A stretch of DNA of 35,805 nucleotides from Acidisphaera sp. S103 (GCF_009765975.1 NZ_LMUJ01000060.1:18136-53940), one strand, 5' to 3'; shown: positions 24,866 through 32,693, numbered from the stretch's first letter. The notes: generated by a model not told the origin, from the sequence alone. A program made the numbers and translations.

Positions 24866-25422
24866 GTGACGTGCTCGACAAACCGGTCCGCGGGCTGGCG
24901 TGGTTCGCGCTGAAGCAGGAAATCGAGGATTTCCTCTACATGGAAGCCGATCTGCTGGATCAGCGGCTGTTTCGGGAGTGGCTCGACCTGCTGGCGGAAG
25001 ATTTGGTCTATTTCATGCCGATCCGCCGCAACGTGAAGTTCGGCCAGCATGCGGAAAAGGAAAATACCCGTCAGGGTGAGGGAATTTCGTGGTTCGACGA
25101 AGACAAATGGACCCTCGGCAAGCGTGTCGAGCAGATCCTGACCGGGGTTCATTATGCCGAGGAACCGCTGTCCCGCGTTACTCACATGGTCAGCAACGTG
25201 CGTCTGCTGGATGTCACGCCATCCGCCGAAAACCCCGCCGAGATCACGGTTGGCTGCCGTTTCCTGGTCTATCAGAACCGCGTCGAGTACGAGACCAATA
25301 CGTTCGTCGGCCGGCGTATCGATACGCTGCGGCGGCAAGGCGACTCCTGGCTGATCGCCCGGCGGGAAATGATCTTGGAGCAGAACGTCCTGATGGCGAA
25401 GAACCTGAGTATCCTGTTCTGA
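24862..25422 (+). CDS. Rieske oxygenase, beta (small) subunit
   Basis: This 186-residue NTF2-like structural subunit pairs with the alpha subunit in an alpha3beta3 enzyme. Family features are IEDFLYMEADLLDQRLFREW, LLAEDLVYFMPIRRN, SRVTHMVSNVRLL, FLVYQNRVEYETN and the C-terminal EQNVLMAKNLSILF. The ATG overlaps the alpha stop by four bases, so equimolar synthesis is expected. The beta subunit confirms that this is a true ring-hydroxylating type enzyme rather than a single-subunit O-demethylase. Thirteen bases separate it from the next small gene. Confidence 0.94.
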   Translation: MSDVLDKPVRGLAWFALKQEIEDFLYMEADLLDQRLFREWLDLLAEDLVYFMPIRRNVKFGQHAEKENTRQGEGISWFDEDKWTLGKRVEQILTGVHYAEEPLSRVTHMVSNVRLLDVTPSAENPAEITVGCRFLVYQNRVEYETNTFVGRRIDTLRRQGDSWLIARREMILEQNVLMAKNLSILF

Positions 25423-25435
25423 GGGAGCACCCCGA

Positions 25436-25612
25436 ATGATTGTGGTCAGCGACGTCGCGGTCGGCGCGAAACTGGTGATTGCGGGCGGCCTGTTCGCCGA
25501 GGTGATCGAGAACATGGGCGACGGCGAATGGTTGCGAGTCCGTATCATGTCCGGTGCTGATTCGGGTGCCGAGGAACTGTGCCACGCGACGGATGTGCTT
25601 GAAGTTGCATGA
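25436..25612 (+). CDS. 58-residue uncharacterised protein in Rieske operon
   Basis: This small gene encodes 58 residues (begins MIVVSDVAVGAKLVIAGG, ends DVLEVA). GAGGGAG at 25421-25427 provides a ribosome-binding site overlapping the end of the beta gene. Its stop overlaps the next ATG by four bases (ATGA). The protein is acidic, short-stranded and rich in Val/Gly, compatible with a small beta-barrel or SH3-like fold, and contains one Cys. I do not recognise it. It is not a ferredoxin, since it lacks CxH/CxxH or a four-Cys motif. Its position between the beta gene and the next coupled gene argues that it is a real gene. Confidence 0.65.
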   Translation: MIVVSDVAVGAKLVIAGGLFAEVIENMGDGEWLRVRIMSGADSGAEELCHATDVLEVA

Positions 25613-26013
25613 TGCGGATCGGGTTCCTGCCGAGCGATTTCAATCCGATGATCCTGATGCTGGGTGAGGCGGAGGATTGCCGGGCGCTGGGTGGGGTGTT
25701 GCGGCGGTTCGCCCGCGACGGGGCGGATGTGGTGTTCGGTGACCTCGGATTCTGTCAGGCGGCCGGGGTGGATGTGCGCCTGACGGCCTCTGCCGGCCCC
25801 GCGGGTGTGGAACACCGCGAGGGACGTTCGTTTATCTGGCGTGTGCCGCCGGAGATAGCCGCCGGCTTCGCGGAACGGTTGGACGATCTGGCGGAGCCGG
25901 GACGGGTCGCGGGGTCGGAAAACCTGGATTGCGGTACCGAAGAGGGGATCGCGGTGAAGGTGTCGCGAGGGGAATATACGGATGATTTTCTGACCGAGAG
26001 GTGGAGAACTTAA
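25609..26013 (+). CDS. 134-residue uncharacterised protein in Rieske operon
   Basis: The gene starts with two consecutive ATG codons (25609, 25612); the first overlaps the preceding stop. The 134-residue product has no signal peptide, membrane segment or cofactor motif. Visible stretches are RIGFLPSDFNPMILMLGEAEDC, written here only to its first 20 residues in meaning, an aromatic-poor middle, SFIWRVPPEIAAGFAERLDDL and a C-terminal EGIAVKVSRGEYTDDFL. It reads as a compact alpha/beta protein. I do not recognise the family. Codon use is the same GC-rich style as its neighbours. The four-base overlap with the 58-residue gene, itself 13 bases from the beta subunit, suggests a function linked to the oxygenase. 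Confidence 0.72.
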   Translation: MMRIGFLPSDFNPMILMLGEAEDCRALGGVLRRFARDGADVVFGDLGFCQAAGVDVRLTASAGPAGVEHREGRSFIWRVPPEIAAGFAERLDDLAEPGRVAGSENLDCGTEEGIAVKVSRGEYTDDFLTERWRT

Positions 26014-26111
26014 CACGAACATAACGAATGCGAAGTGGGGTCGCGATCGTTCGTCGTCAAGAGGCGGCGTATCCGACGCGGCACTCCCCATCCATCGGTT
26101 GTGGGGCGCCA

Positions 26112-26145
26112 GGATTGCCGCGTCGCTTTGCTCCTCCCAATGACA
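26112..26145 (-). repeat. REP-like dispersed repeat
   Basis: On the minus strand this reads TGTCATTGGGAGGAGCAAAG and continues through CGACGCGGCAATCC. It resembles a dispersed repeat seen in many GC-rich proteobacterial spacers (core GCGAGGAGCGAAGCGACG-like). A degenerate end of the same element is at 13975-13987. It lies between the convergent Rieske operon and tauD-like gene. Confidence 0.5.
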
Positions 26146-26185
26146 ATTTGGGACAATAACAATTTTGGGCAGTGACAATTGGGGG
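26138..26185. repeat. Three tandem copies of a 16-bp unit
   Basis: The copies are CAATGACAATTTGGGA (26138-26153), CAATAACAATTTTGGG (26154-26169) and CAGTGACAATTGGGGG (26170-26185), in exact 16-bp register. A decayed copy, CAATGAGAATTGCGGC, is at 26208-26223. The first half of the unit is the terminus of the adjoining REP-like repeat. The surrounding 264-bp spacer (26014-26277) holds no gene that I can see. Confidence 0.75.
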
Positions 26186-26277
26186 CTTGGCGCGGTCTCC
26201 CCGGCTACAATGAGAATTGCGGCTGTCGTGGACGTCGCAGGACCGGATGAAGGGCGGGGCGACGGGGGGACGCTTTT

Positions 26278-27114
26278 CTATCCCGCCAGTTCACACCCTT
26301 CGACGGTGATCCGGTGCATCAAGCGACGCTCCCCCTGGTAGTCGTTCACCGCATAATGCCAGGTCGAACGATTGTCCCAGAAAGCGATCGAGCCATTCCG
26401 CCACACGAACCGGCAGCCGAATTCGGGCTTCACGGCATGGCGGTAGAGGTAATCAAGCAACGGCCGGGATTCCTCGCTGGTCCAGCCGTCGAAGCGCAGG
26501 GTGAAACCGGGGTTCACATACAAGGCCTTCCGGCCACTCTCCGGATGGGTGATCACCGCCGGATGCACCGCGTCCTGGACCGCTGCCTCCGGGTTCCGGT
26601 AGCGATCCTGCATGTCTGGACGCGCCACACCGAACACGTGGCGGCTGGAGTGGACCCCCCGCAGACTGCTCAGCGTCCGCTTCAATCCGTCCGACAGCGC
26701 GTCATAGGCGGCATACATCCCCGAGAATAGCGTGTCCCCGCCGGTCGGCGGCACCTCCCTGGCGTAGAGAATGGACCCCAGCGCCGGAATCTGATCGTAG
26801 CTGTGATCGGTATGCCAGCCGCCGCCGATGTTGCGGGTCTGATGCGGCTCCTTCACCACCAGCGCGATCTCAGGATAGCCTTCGGCGTGCGTGAAGAAGC
26901 GGTTAATGTTGATGTCGCCGAACTGGCGGGCCAGCCCGATATGCTGTTCGGGGGTCAGCGATTGGTCGCGAAAGAACACCACGCCGCGGTCGGCGAGGGT
27001 GTGCCGAATGGTGTCGCGAACGGTGGTGGTCAGCGGTTCGGACAGGTCCACGCCGACGATTTCGGCCCCCACCGCGCCGCCGACCGGATGGATCTGGATC
27101 GAATTGCTCTGCAT
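26278..27114 (-). CDS. TauD/TfdA-family Fe(II)/2-oxoglutarate dioxygenase
   Basis: This 278-residue enzyme uses Fe(II), 2-oxoglutarate and O2 to hydroxylate a substrate, often releasing sulfite or opening an ether (taurine, 2,4-D). The iron ligands HxD are visible in GGGWHTDHSYD, with the distal His in NRSTWHYAVNDY and the 2-oxoglutarate-binding Arg in GERRLMHRITVEG. The start at 27114 is chosen because GGAGG lies about five bases upstream; an ATG ten codons further upstream lacks this. It converges on the Rieske operon and is divergent from the DUF1499 gene, so it is a single-gene unit. The substrate is unknown. Confidence 0.92.
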   Translation of the reverse strand: MQSNSIQIHPVGGAVGAEIVGVDLSEPLTTTVRDTIRHTLADRGVVFFRDQSLTPEQHIGLARQFGDININRFFTHAEGYPEIALVVKEPHQTRNIGGGWHTDHSYDQIPALGSILYAREVPPTGGDTLFSGMYAAYDALSDGLKRTLSSLRGVHSSRHVFGVARPDMQDRYRNPEAAVQDAVHPAVITHPESGRKALYVNPGFTLRFDGWTSEESRPLLDYLYRHAVKPEFGCRFVWRNGSIAFWDNRSTWHYAVNDYQGERRLMHRITVEGCELAG

Positions 27115-27222
27115 GTCTGCCTCCGTTCGCCAGTCTGCCAGCAAGTGGACGTTTTCTCAAATTGACTTGCCGCCTCCCCGCTTTCCAGGCATCAGAGGTG
27201 GAATGACGTCTGCTTACGCCGG

Positions 27223-27705
27223 ATGAACCCGCTGGCCTGGCTGATCGGCCTGGTCCTGCCCGCCTGTGGTTTTCCCGCGGCGGAGGGGTTGCCGACGCCG
27301 CCGCCGATGAACGTCACCCATATCGTCCGCCCCGCCAGCCCGAATACCGCACTGGCCGCGCCTGACGGATTTAGCCCGCCGGCCGACATCGTCACGCCCC
27401 GCTACAAGGTTCCCGCCGACCAGTTGTTCGTCCTGGTGCGCGACGTCGCGGCCGGCCAGCCCAGGACCTATCAGGCGGCGCTGTATCCCGACCAGCTTCA
27501 GGCCGATTATGTCGCCCGTACCGCCGTGCTCAATTTCCCCGACCTGATTATGGTGCAGGTGCTGAAGGACGGCGCGGACAGCAGTGGCCTGATCGTGTAT
27601 TCGCGTAGCGTCTACGGCCGGTCCGACTTCGGTGTGAACCGCAAACGCGTCGCGGCATGGCTTGCTGCGCTGCAAACAAAAATCCCTTCATCCAGAGAGA
27701 GATAA
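27223..27705 (+). CDS. DUF1499 domain protein, probable lipoprotein
   Basis: This 160-residue protein has a short hydrophobic N-terminus ending in a lipobox, VLPAC (Cys15), so a lipid-anchored envelope protein is likely. The DUF1499 pattern follows: VTPRYKVPADQLFVLVRDV, DYVARTAVLNFPDLIMVQVL, and the diagnostic C-terminal IVYSRSVYGRSDFGVNRKRV. The function of DUF1499 is unknown. The ABC gene starts seven bases after its stop, so the two are almost certainly co-transcribed. No good Shine-Dalgarno sequence was seen upstream. Confidence 0.85.
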   Translation: MNPLAWLIGLVLPACGFPAAEGLPTPPPMNVTHIVRPASPNTALAAPDGFSPPADIVTPRYKVPADQLFVLVRDVAAGQPRTYQAALYPDQLQADYVARTAVLNFPDLIMVQVLKDGADSSGLIVYSRSVYGRSDFGVNRKRVAAWLAALQTKIPSSRER

Positions 27706-27712
27706 CCCGTCC

Positions 27713-29491
27713 ATGCGTGGTATCGGTCCCTTCCTGAAAGACGCCTGGCGGCTCAGCCGGCCTTACTTCGTCACGTCAGAGGAGAAGTGGTCCGCTCGCG
27801 GCTTGCTGCTGGGCATCATCGCGATGAACCTGACGATCGTCGGGCTCAGTGTCATCTTCAGCTACTGGCGCCGCGAGTTTTATAACGCGTTGCAGGACAA
27901 GGATTGGCGCGCGTTCTTGGAACTGCTGTTCTTCTATCGCCGCACGCCAAGCGGATTCATGCCGGGTTTCAGCGCCTTGGCCGCCATCCAAATCGCCCTG
28001 TACGTCTATTCCGTTTACGTTAATCAGTTGCTCCAGATTCGCTGGCGCCGCTGGATGACGCGCGCGTTCCTGGCCGAATGGCTGGCGGATCGCGCGTATT
28101 ATAACATCAGCCTGACCCGAGCACCCGGCGCGATCGGCACCGACAACCCCGACCAGCGTATCGCCGAGGACCTGAACGATTTCACCTCGATGACGCTCAG
28201 CCTGTCTCTCGACCTGCTGTCCAATATCGTCTCGCTGGGCAGTTTCCTCGTTATTTTGTGGGGTCTGTCCGGTACCCTCCTGGTGTTTGGCATACCGGTC
28301 CCCGGCTACATGGTCTGGGTCGCACTCGCCTATGCTATCGTCGGCACCTGGGTGACTCACCTCGTCGGCAACCCGCTGGCGCTCCTGAGATTCAAACAGC
28401 AACGCGTTGAGGCTGATTTCCGCTATGCCCTGGTGCGCGTTCGCGAAAACATGGAGAGCATCGCACTGTATCGTGGGGAGCAGGAGGAAGCCGTCAATCT
28501 GCGCGAGCGCTTCGTCGCCCTTATTGCCAACTGGCGCCAGATCATGACACGGCTGAAGCTGCTGAACTCCTTGGTCTCGGGCTATAGCCAGATCGCGATT
28601 ATCTTCCCGTACGGTGTCGCGGCGCCTCGCTATTTCTCCGGCGCCATGCAGTTGGGCGGGCTGATGCAGACCGCGGGCGCCTTCGGGTCGGTGCAGGATT
28701 CGATGTCGTGGTTTGTCCAATCCTACGCCTCGATCGCGCAATGGCGCTCTATCGTCGAACGATTGGCCACGTTCCATCGTGCCATCGTCCAGGCTCGGGC
28801 GGAGAACCATGGTGGCTTCGAGCCTTCGCCGTCGACCGATGGCAACGTCCACCTCGACAATGTCACCATGACCCTGCCGGACGGGACGAAGTTGCTCGAA
28901 GGCGTGAACCTGGAACTGACGCCCGGCCACTCGATTGTCATCACCGGGCGATCCGGGTCCGGCAAGACGACGCTGTTCCGTGTCCTGTCCGGCATTTGGC
29001 CGTTCGGCACCGGGCAGGTGAAAATTCCACCGAACTCCTTCTTCCTGCCGCAACGTCCGTACGTTCCGTTGGGCACGCTGCGGCACGTGATCACCTATCC
29101 GAACGCGATGGATGCGTTCGGCCCGCAGGAGATGGGGCAGGTCCTGCGCGATGTCGGGTTGCCGCAACTGTGCGATCGGCTGGATCACGACGACAACTGG
29201 CCGATGCGGCTGTCGATGGGGGAACAGCAGCGTCTCGGCTTTGCCAGGGCGTTGCTGGCGAAACCCGATTGGATCTTCCTGGATGAGGCCACTGCCAGCG
29301 TCGATCCCGAGGCCGAAACGGACCTGTACCGTATCCTGAAAGAACGGTTGCCGAACGCAACCCTGGTTTCTATTGCGCACCGGCCGTCGGTCGCGGCGTT
29401 CCACGAGAAGAGGATGAACGTCGATCGTCCGGTCGGTGAGGTCGGCACTTTGAAGGAGTCCGCTGTCCAGCCGGAGGCGACCGGTGACTGA
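27713..29491 (+). CDS. ABC transporter, fused permease-ATPase, SbmA/BacA-like (BclA/YddA type)
   Basis: This 592-residue half-transporter has a membrane domain (residues about 25-330) of the SbmA/BacA-like ABC_membrane_2 type, marked by YWRREFYNALQDKDW and the RWRRWMTRAFLAEWL segment. The ATPase domain follows at about 375-570: Walker A GRSGSGKTT (412-420), LPQRPYVPLGTLR, signature LSMGEQQRL (500-508), Walker B WIFLDEA and SIAHRPS. SbmA/BacA homologues import peptides; BclA-type proteins combine the same membrane domain with an ATPase. GAGAGAGA precedes the ATG at 27713. The last eight bases overlap the M3 peptidase gene. Peptide import is inferred from family. Confidence 0.92.
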   Translation: MRGIGPFLKDAWRLSRPYFVTSEEKWSARGLLLGIIAMNLTIVGLSVIFSYWRREFYNALQDKDWRAFLELLFFYRRTPSGFMPGFSALAAIQIALYVYSVYVNQLLQIRWRRWMTRAFLAEWLADRAYYNISLTRAPGAIGTDNPDQRIAEDLNDFTSMTLSLSLDLLSNIVSLGSFLVILWGLSGTLLVFGIPVPGYMVWVALAYAIVGTWVTHLVGNPLALLRFKQQRVEADFRYALVRVRENMESIALYRGEQEEAVNLRERFVALIANWRQIMTRLKLLNSLVSGYSQIAIIFPYGVAAPRYFSGAMQLGGLMQTAGAFGSVQDSMSWFVQSYASIAQWRSIVERLATFHRAIVQARAENHGGFEPSPSTDGNVHLDNVTMTLPDGTKLLEGVNLELTPGHSIVITGRSGSGKTTLFRVLSGIWPFGTGQVKIPPNSFFLPQRPYVPLGTLRHVITYPNAMDAFGPQEMGQVLRDVGLPQLCDRLDHDDNWPMRLSMGEQQRLGFARALLAKPDWIFLDEATASVDPEAETDLYRILKERLPNATLVSIAHRPSVAAFHEKRMNVDRPVGEVGTLKESAVQPEATGD

Positions 29492-31163
29492 CATGCCACG
29501 CTTTGCCGATATCGCCGAACCGAAGCCGACCGCGGCGGGTTTGGAAGAGGACTATGCCGGCATCGGGGCGATGCTGGATCGTGGGGATCGTGCCGCCGCC
29601 CTGGCTGCGTGGGACGGGTTGCGGCGGCGCTATGATACCTGGTCGGCGCTGGTGCATCTGCGGTTCGCGCAGGACACCACCGATGCGGCGGCTCGGGCCG
29701 ATCGCGATTATGCCGATGCGCTGTCGCCGGAGGCGGCCGACCTGGAAGTCGCGTTGAAGCGGCGCCTGTTGGCGGATGGCGATCGAGCGGGGCTTGCCGC
29801 ACTGGTGGGCGAACATGCGCTGCGCCTGTGGGACACCGACGTCACCACGTTCGATCCGGCGATCAAGGGCGATCTGGAGGAGGAAGCGCGGGTGACGTCG
29901 CGCTACACCGAGTTGCTGGCATCCTCCAAGCTGACGATCGCCGGGCAGACCGTGAATTTGGCTGGTTTGGGCCCGTTCGCCGAAGATACGGACCGCTCGG
30001 TGCGGCATGACGCGGAGCGGGTGCGTTGGGACTTCTTCGCGGCGAATGGTGACGAACTGGATGGGCTGTACGACCAACTGGTGAAACTGCGCCATGGGAT
30101 GGCGGTGAAGCTGGGGTTTTCGACCTATACGCCGCTGGGGTACCGGCGGCTGCGGCGAGTGGATTACGGACCGGACGACGTCGTTCGATATCGGGAACAG
30201 GTGGTTCGGCACGTCGTTCCGTTGGTTGGGCGGTTGCTGGAGGCTCGGCGCGCGGAAAATGGCTGGGATCGGCTGCGGTTCTGGGATGAGGCGCTGGTCG
30301 ATCCGGCCGGCAATCCGAAGCCGGCGGGCGATCACGATGTGCTGGTGGCGGCGGCACAGGTGATGTTCGATGGGATGGACCCCAGGCTGGCGGCGTTCTA
30401 CCGGCTGATGAGCCAGGGCGGGTTCATGGACCTGAAGAACCGGCCGGGGAAAGCCGGTGGCGGTTTCTGCACATCGTTTCCGACCGCGGGCGTGCCGTTC
30501 ATTTTTGCGAACTTCAACGGTACGCATCACGATATCGGCGTGTTCACGCATGAGATGGGGCACGCGTTCCAGAACTGGGAAAGCCGCGGATGGGACGGTG
30601 TCGATTATCTGTGGCCGACGATGGAGGCGGCGGAGATCAACTCGATGGGGTTGGAATTCCTGTCCTATCCGGGGATCGGGCATTTGGTGGGAGACGATGC
30701 GGCCGAGCGGTTTCGGCGGATGCACCTGATCGGGGCGCTGACATTTTTGCCGTATGGGGTCTGCGTCGATCATTTTCAGCATGAGGTTTATGCGCGGCCG
30801 GAGGCGTCTCCGGCGGAGCGGCATGCGATGTGGTCCCGGCTGGAGGCTGTTTACATGCCTTGGACGGATTACGGTGATTTGTCGTTTTTGACGAAGGGCG
30901 GGCGCTGGCAGGCGAAGCCGCATATTTATGGGTCGCCGTTCTACTACATCGACTACACGCTGGCGCAGTGCTGCGCGATGCAGTTCTGGGTGAAGTCTCG
31001 GCACGATTACGCGACGGCGATGGAGGCTTACGTCGGGCTTTGTGGTCGTGGTGGGTCGGCACCGTTCCAGGACCTGGTGCGGTCGGCGGGACTGGTGTCT
31101 CCGTTCGCGGATGGGGCGCTGGCGGATGTGGTGCAGGAGGCGACCCGCGTGCTGGGGGTTTAG
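29484..31163 (+). CDS. M3-family oligoendopeptidase (PepF-like)
   Basis: This 559-residue zinc metallopeptidase has HEMGH in GVFTHEMGHAFQ (residues 356-360) and the third ligand Glu in MEAAEINSMGLEFL. The C-terminal IYGSPFYYIDYTLAQCCAMQ region is characteristic of oligoendopeptidase F-type M3 enzymes, which cut short peptides in the cytoplasm; there is no signal peptide. The GTG at 29484 is chosen because GGAGG ends six bases upstream (29473-29477). An ATG at 29493 is the alternative. The overlap with the ABC gene implies coupling, which supports a link between peptide entry and breakdown. Confidence 0.93.
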   Translation: MTDMPRFADIAEPKPTAAGLEEDYAGIGAMLDRGDRAAALAAWDGLRRRYDTWSALVHLRFAQDTTDAAARADRDYADALSPEAADLEVALKRRLLADGDRAGLAALVGEHALRLWDTDVTTFDPAIKGDLEEEARVTSRYTELLASSKLTIAGQTVNLAGLGPFAEDTDRSVRHDAERVRWDFFAANGDELDGLYDQLVKLRHGMAVKLGFSTYTPLGYRRLRRVDYGPDDVVRYREQVVRHVVPLVGRLLEARRAENGWDRLRFWDEALVDPAGNPKPAGDHDVLVAAAQVMFDGMDPRLAAFYRLMSQGGFMDLKNRPGKAGGGFCTSFPTAGVPFIFANFNGTHHDIGVFTHEMGHAFQNWESRGWDGVDYLWPTMEAAEINSMGLEFLSYPGIGHLVGDDAAERFRRMHLIGALTFLPYGVCVDHFQHEVYARPEASPAERHAMWSRLEAVYMPWTDYGDLSFLTKGGRWQAKPHIYGSPFYYIDYTLAQCCAMQFWVKSRHDYATAMEAYVGLCGRGGSAPFQDLVRSAGLVSPFADGALADVVQEATRVLGV

Positions 31164-31200
31164 GCCGGGTCCCCCGGGTCTTCGCGACGCTGGTGCGGAG

Positions 31201-32007
31201 TCAGGCTGAATTGGATCGCATGAAGCCGGCCAGGTCGCCGGGCTTCATCGGGGGTGGCGTTTTACCCAGGATCACGTCGCTGGCCGCGGTGCTGAGCAGG
31301 GCGGCTTTGCTGGAGGCCATGCCGCGCTGCGCCGGCGGGAGATTGGCGATGCCGGCGGAGAATTCGGCGGCGACGTCGGTCATGGCGCTCGCCAGCAGGA
31401 TTTGCCATTCGCGCTGCGAGATCGGGGGGTCACCGGAGGCCATCGGAGCGGCGGCTGGCACGACCGCGGGCGTGGCCACGGGGGCGGTCGGGGGGATGGG
31501 CGGCGCGACGGCGGCGGGGGCCGGTTCGGGTGTTCGCAGGTTGGCCATGGCTTCGGCCGTCAACTTCTGCGCCGCTGCCACGTTCGCCAGGACAGTTGCA
31601 TCATGGTCCGGATCGAGTGGGGTGGAGGTGGCGATCGGTTTGGCGGTGTCGGGCGGGGCGGCTTGGGATGCGGCCAGCGCTCGGCGGTTCTGATCGGCGG
31701 CACGGTTCAACGCGACCGCGTTGCCGCGTAGCCGGAGGGTCATGGAAAGAGACAGGTCGTCGGCCATCGAAAGGCTGAGCGAGCCCAGCGCGGCGAGGCC
31801 GCAGCCGATGATCTGGGCGATGGTGATGAGGTCCGTTTGGGAGCGGGCGCGATAGGCGTTGACGGTCTGAATCGCTGCCAGACGGGCGACGTCGATATCG
31901 GCGCCGCTGACGGTGAAGAACATCGGCGCGAGAAGGGCGACGACGAGGGCCATCAGAATGTCGTCGGGGCGGAGGGGATTGTCGTGGGGGGTGATGGCTT
32001 CGGTCAT
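31201..32007 (-). CDS. Hypothetical two-TM membrane protein with Pro/Ala linker
   Basis: This 268-residue protein is one I do not recognise. After a short polar N-terminus (MTEAITPHDNPLRPDDI) there are two hydrophobic segments, ALVVALLAPMFFTVSGA and TIAQIIGCGLAALGSL. A helical stretch follows, then a Pro/Ala-rich linker at about residues 155-195, then a C-terminal helical domain (ISQREWQILLASAMTDVAAE) ending in KPGDLAGFM. The start at 32007 is preferred because a consensus -35 box lies inside the upstream in-frame extension. The alternative ATG at 32064 has AGGA ahead of it and would add 19 residues. It converges with the M3 gene with a 37-bp gap. Confidence 0.7.
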   Translation of the reverse strand: MTEAITPHDNPLRPDDILMALVVALLAPMFFTVSGADIDVARLAAIQTVNAYRARSQTDLITIAQIIGCGLAALGSLSLSMADDLSLSMTLRLRGNAVALNRAADQNRRALAASQAAPPDTAKPIATSTPLDPDHDATVLANVAAAQKLTAEAMANLRTPEPAPAAVAPPIPPTAPVATPAVVPAAAPMASGDPPISQREWQILLASAMTDVAAEFSAGIANLPPAQRGMASSKAALLSTAASDVILGKTPPPMKPGDLAGFMRSNSA

Positions 32008-32032
32008 GCTGCCCGGCTTCGAAAGCCGATGG

Positions 32033-32060
32033 TTTAGCGTGAGGGTGGGGATTGTGTCAA
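32033..32060 (-). promoter_or_regulatory. Candidate promoter of the membrane protein gene
   Basis: On the minus strand a perfect TTGACA (32060-32055) is followed after 16 bases by GCTAAA (32038-32033), a 3/6 match to the -10 consensus. Transcription would begin near 32026, about 20 bases before the ATG at 32007. Confidence 0.4.
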
Positions 32061-32599
32061 GCATTATTTCCTATATTTTGGATTTGTGTGATAATAGTCC
32101 TTGGCGGCGCATTTGGGATCGTGGCCGGTCTCGGCCCAACCGCTTCGGGGCATCCCTGGCCTGCCAGTGCTGGAAATGGCAGCCGATGGGGGGTTGAGGC
32201 ATAGGATTCTAAACGCAAATGAGCGCTGATCATCGGAGCAGTGATCTTGCCAACCACGGATGAGTGACAGGGATCGATCCATTCCGGATGATTATGCAGG
32301 CGCTTTGATTTGCGTTCATTTTGCTTATTGCATGTATTGCACTAAATTTTTGCCCGGCCCGTCTGGTTTTTGGATGGTCATTTGGCACTTCCTGGCAACA
32401 AGCGCTTTGTTTTGCGGCTGACCTTGAGAGCTGCCTACCGGGGACATCGAAGCCGCATCGAGTCGCTGAGCTGGCGCTTTGATCCGCGTTTGTCTCCTGC
32501 GGTTGTCCAACGCGCGCAACCCTGCCCGCCGAGCGCGCGAGAAGAACGAAGGTGTTCGGTCTGGAACGAATGGCCTACAGATCTGACTCACCACCACTT

Positions 32600-32665
32600 C
32601 CGTCATGCCGCTGTCGAAACCAGCATCGCAAGGCGTGGATGGCGGGCCTGCGCCCGCCATGACGG
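32600..32665. repeat. 66-bp REPIN/MITE-like element with 8-bp terminal inverted repeats
   Basis: The ends CCGTCATG (32600-32607) and CATGACGG (32658-32665) are perfect inverted repeats. Inside the right half is a hairpin, ATGGCGGGC (32639-32647) - CTGC - GCCCGCCAT (32652-32660). There is no coding capacity. It lies just downstream of the lactonase gene. Confidence 0.55.
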
Positions 32666-32693
32666 GGGTGAAATCCCGCCATGACGGGGGTGA
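32653..32693. repeat. 19-bp direct repeat, 22-bp period
   Basis: CCCGCCATGACGGGGGTGA occurs at 32653-32671 and, without mismatch, at 32675-32693. The duplicated unit is the right end of the REPIN-like element. Confidence 0.8.

Noticed and set aside
24778-26178. 466-codon minus-strand frame opposite the Rieske beta and small genes
   Set aside because: Antisense to well-supported coupled genes and without domain features.
26138-26185. CRISPR array
   Set aside because: The 16-bp units are directly adjacent with no spacers, and no cas gene is present.
27776-29494. 572-codon minus-strand frame opposite the ABC gene
   Set aside because: Antisense shadow; ABC motifs are on the plus strand.
29370-31004. 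544-codon minus-strand frame opposite the M3 peptidase
   Set aside because: Antisense shadow rich in Arg/Pro/His; HEMGH zinc site is on the plus strand.
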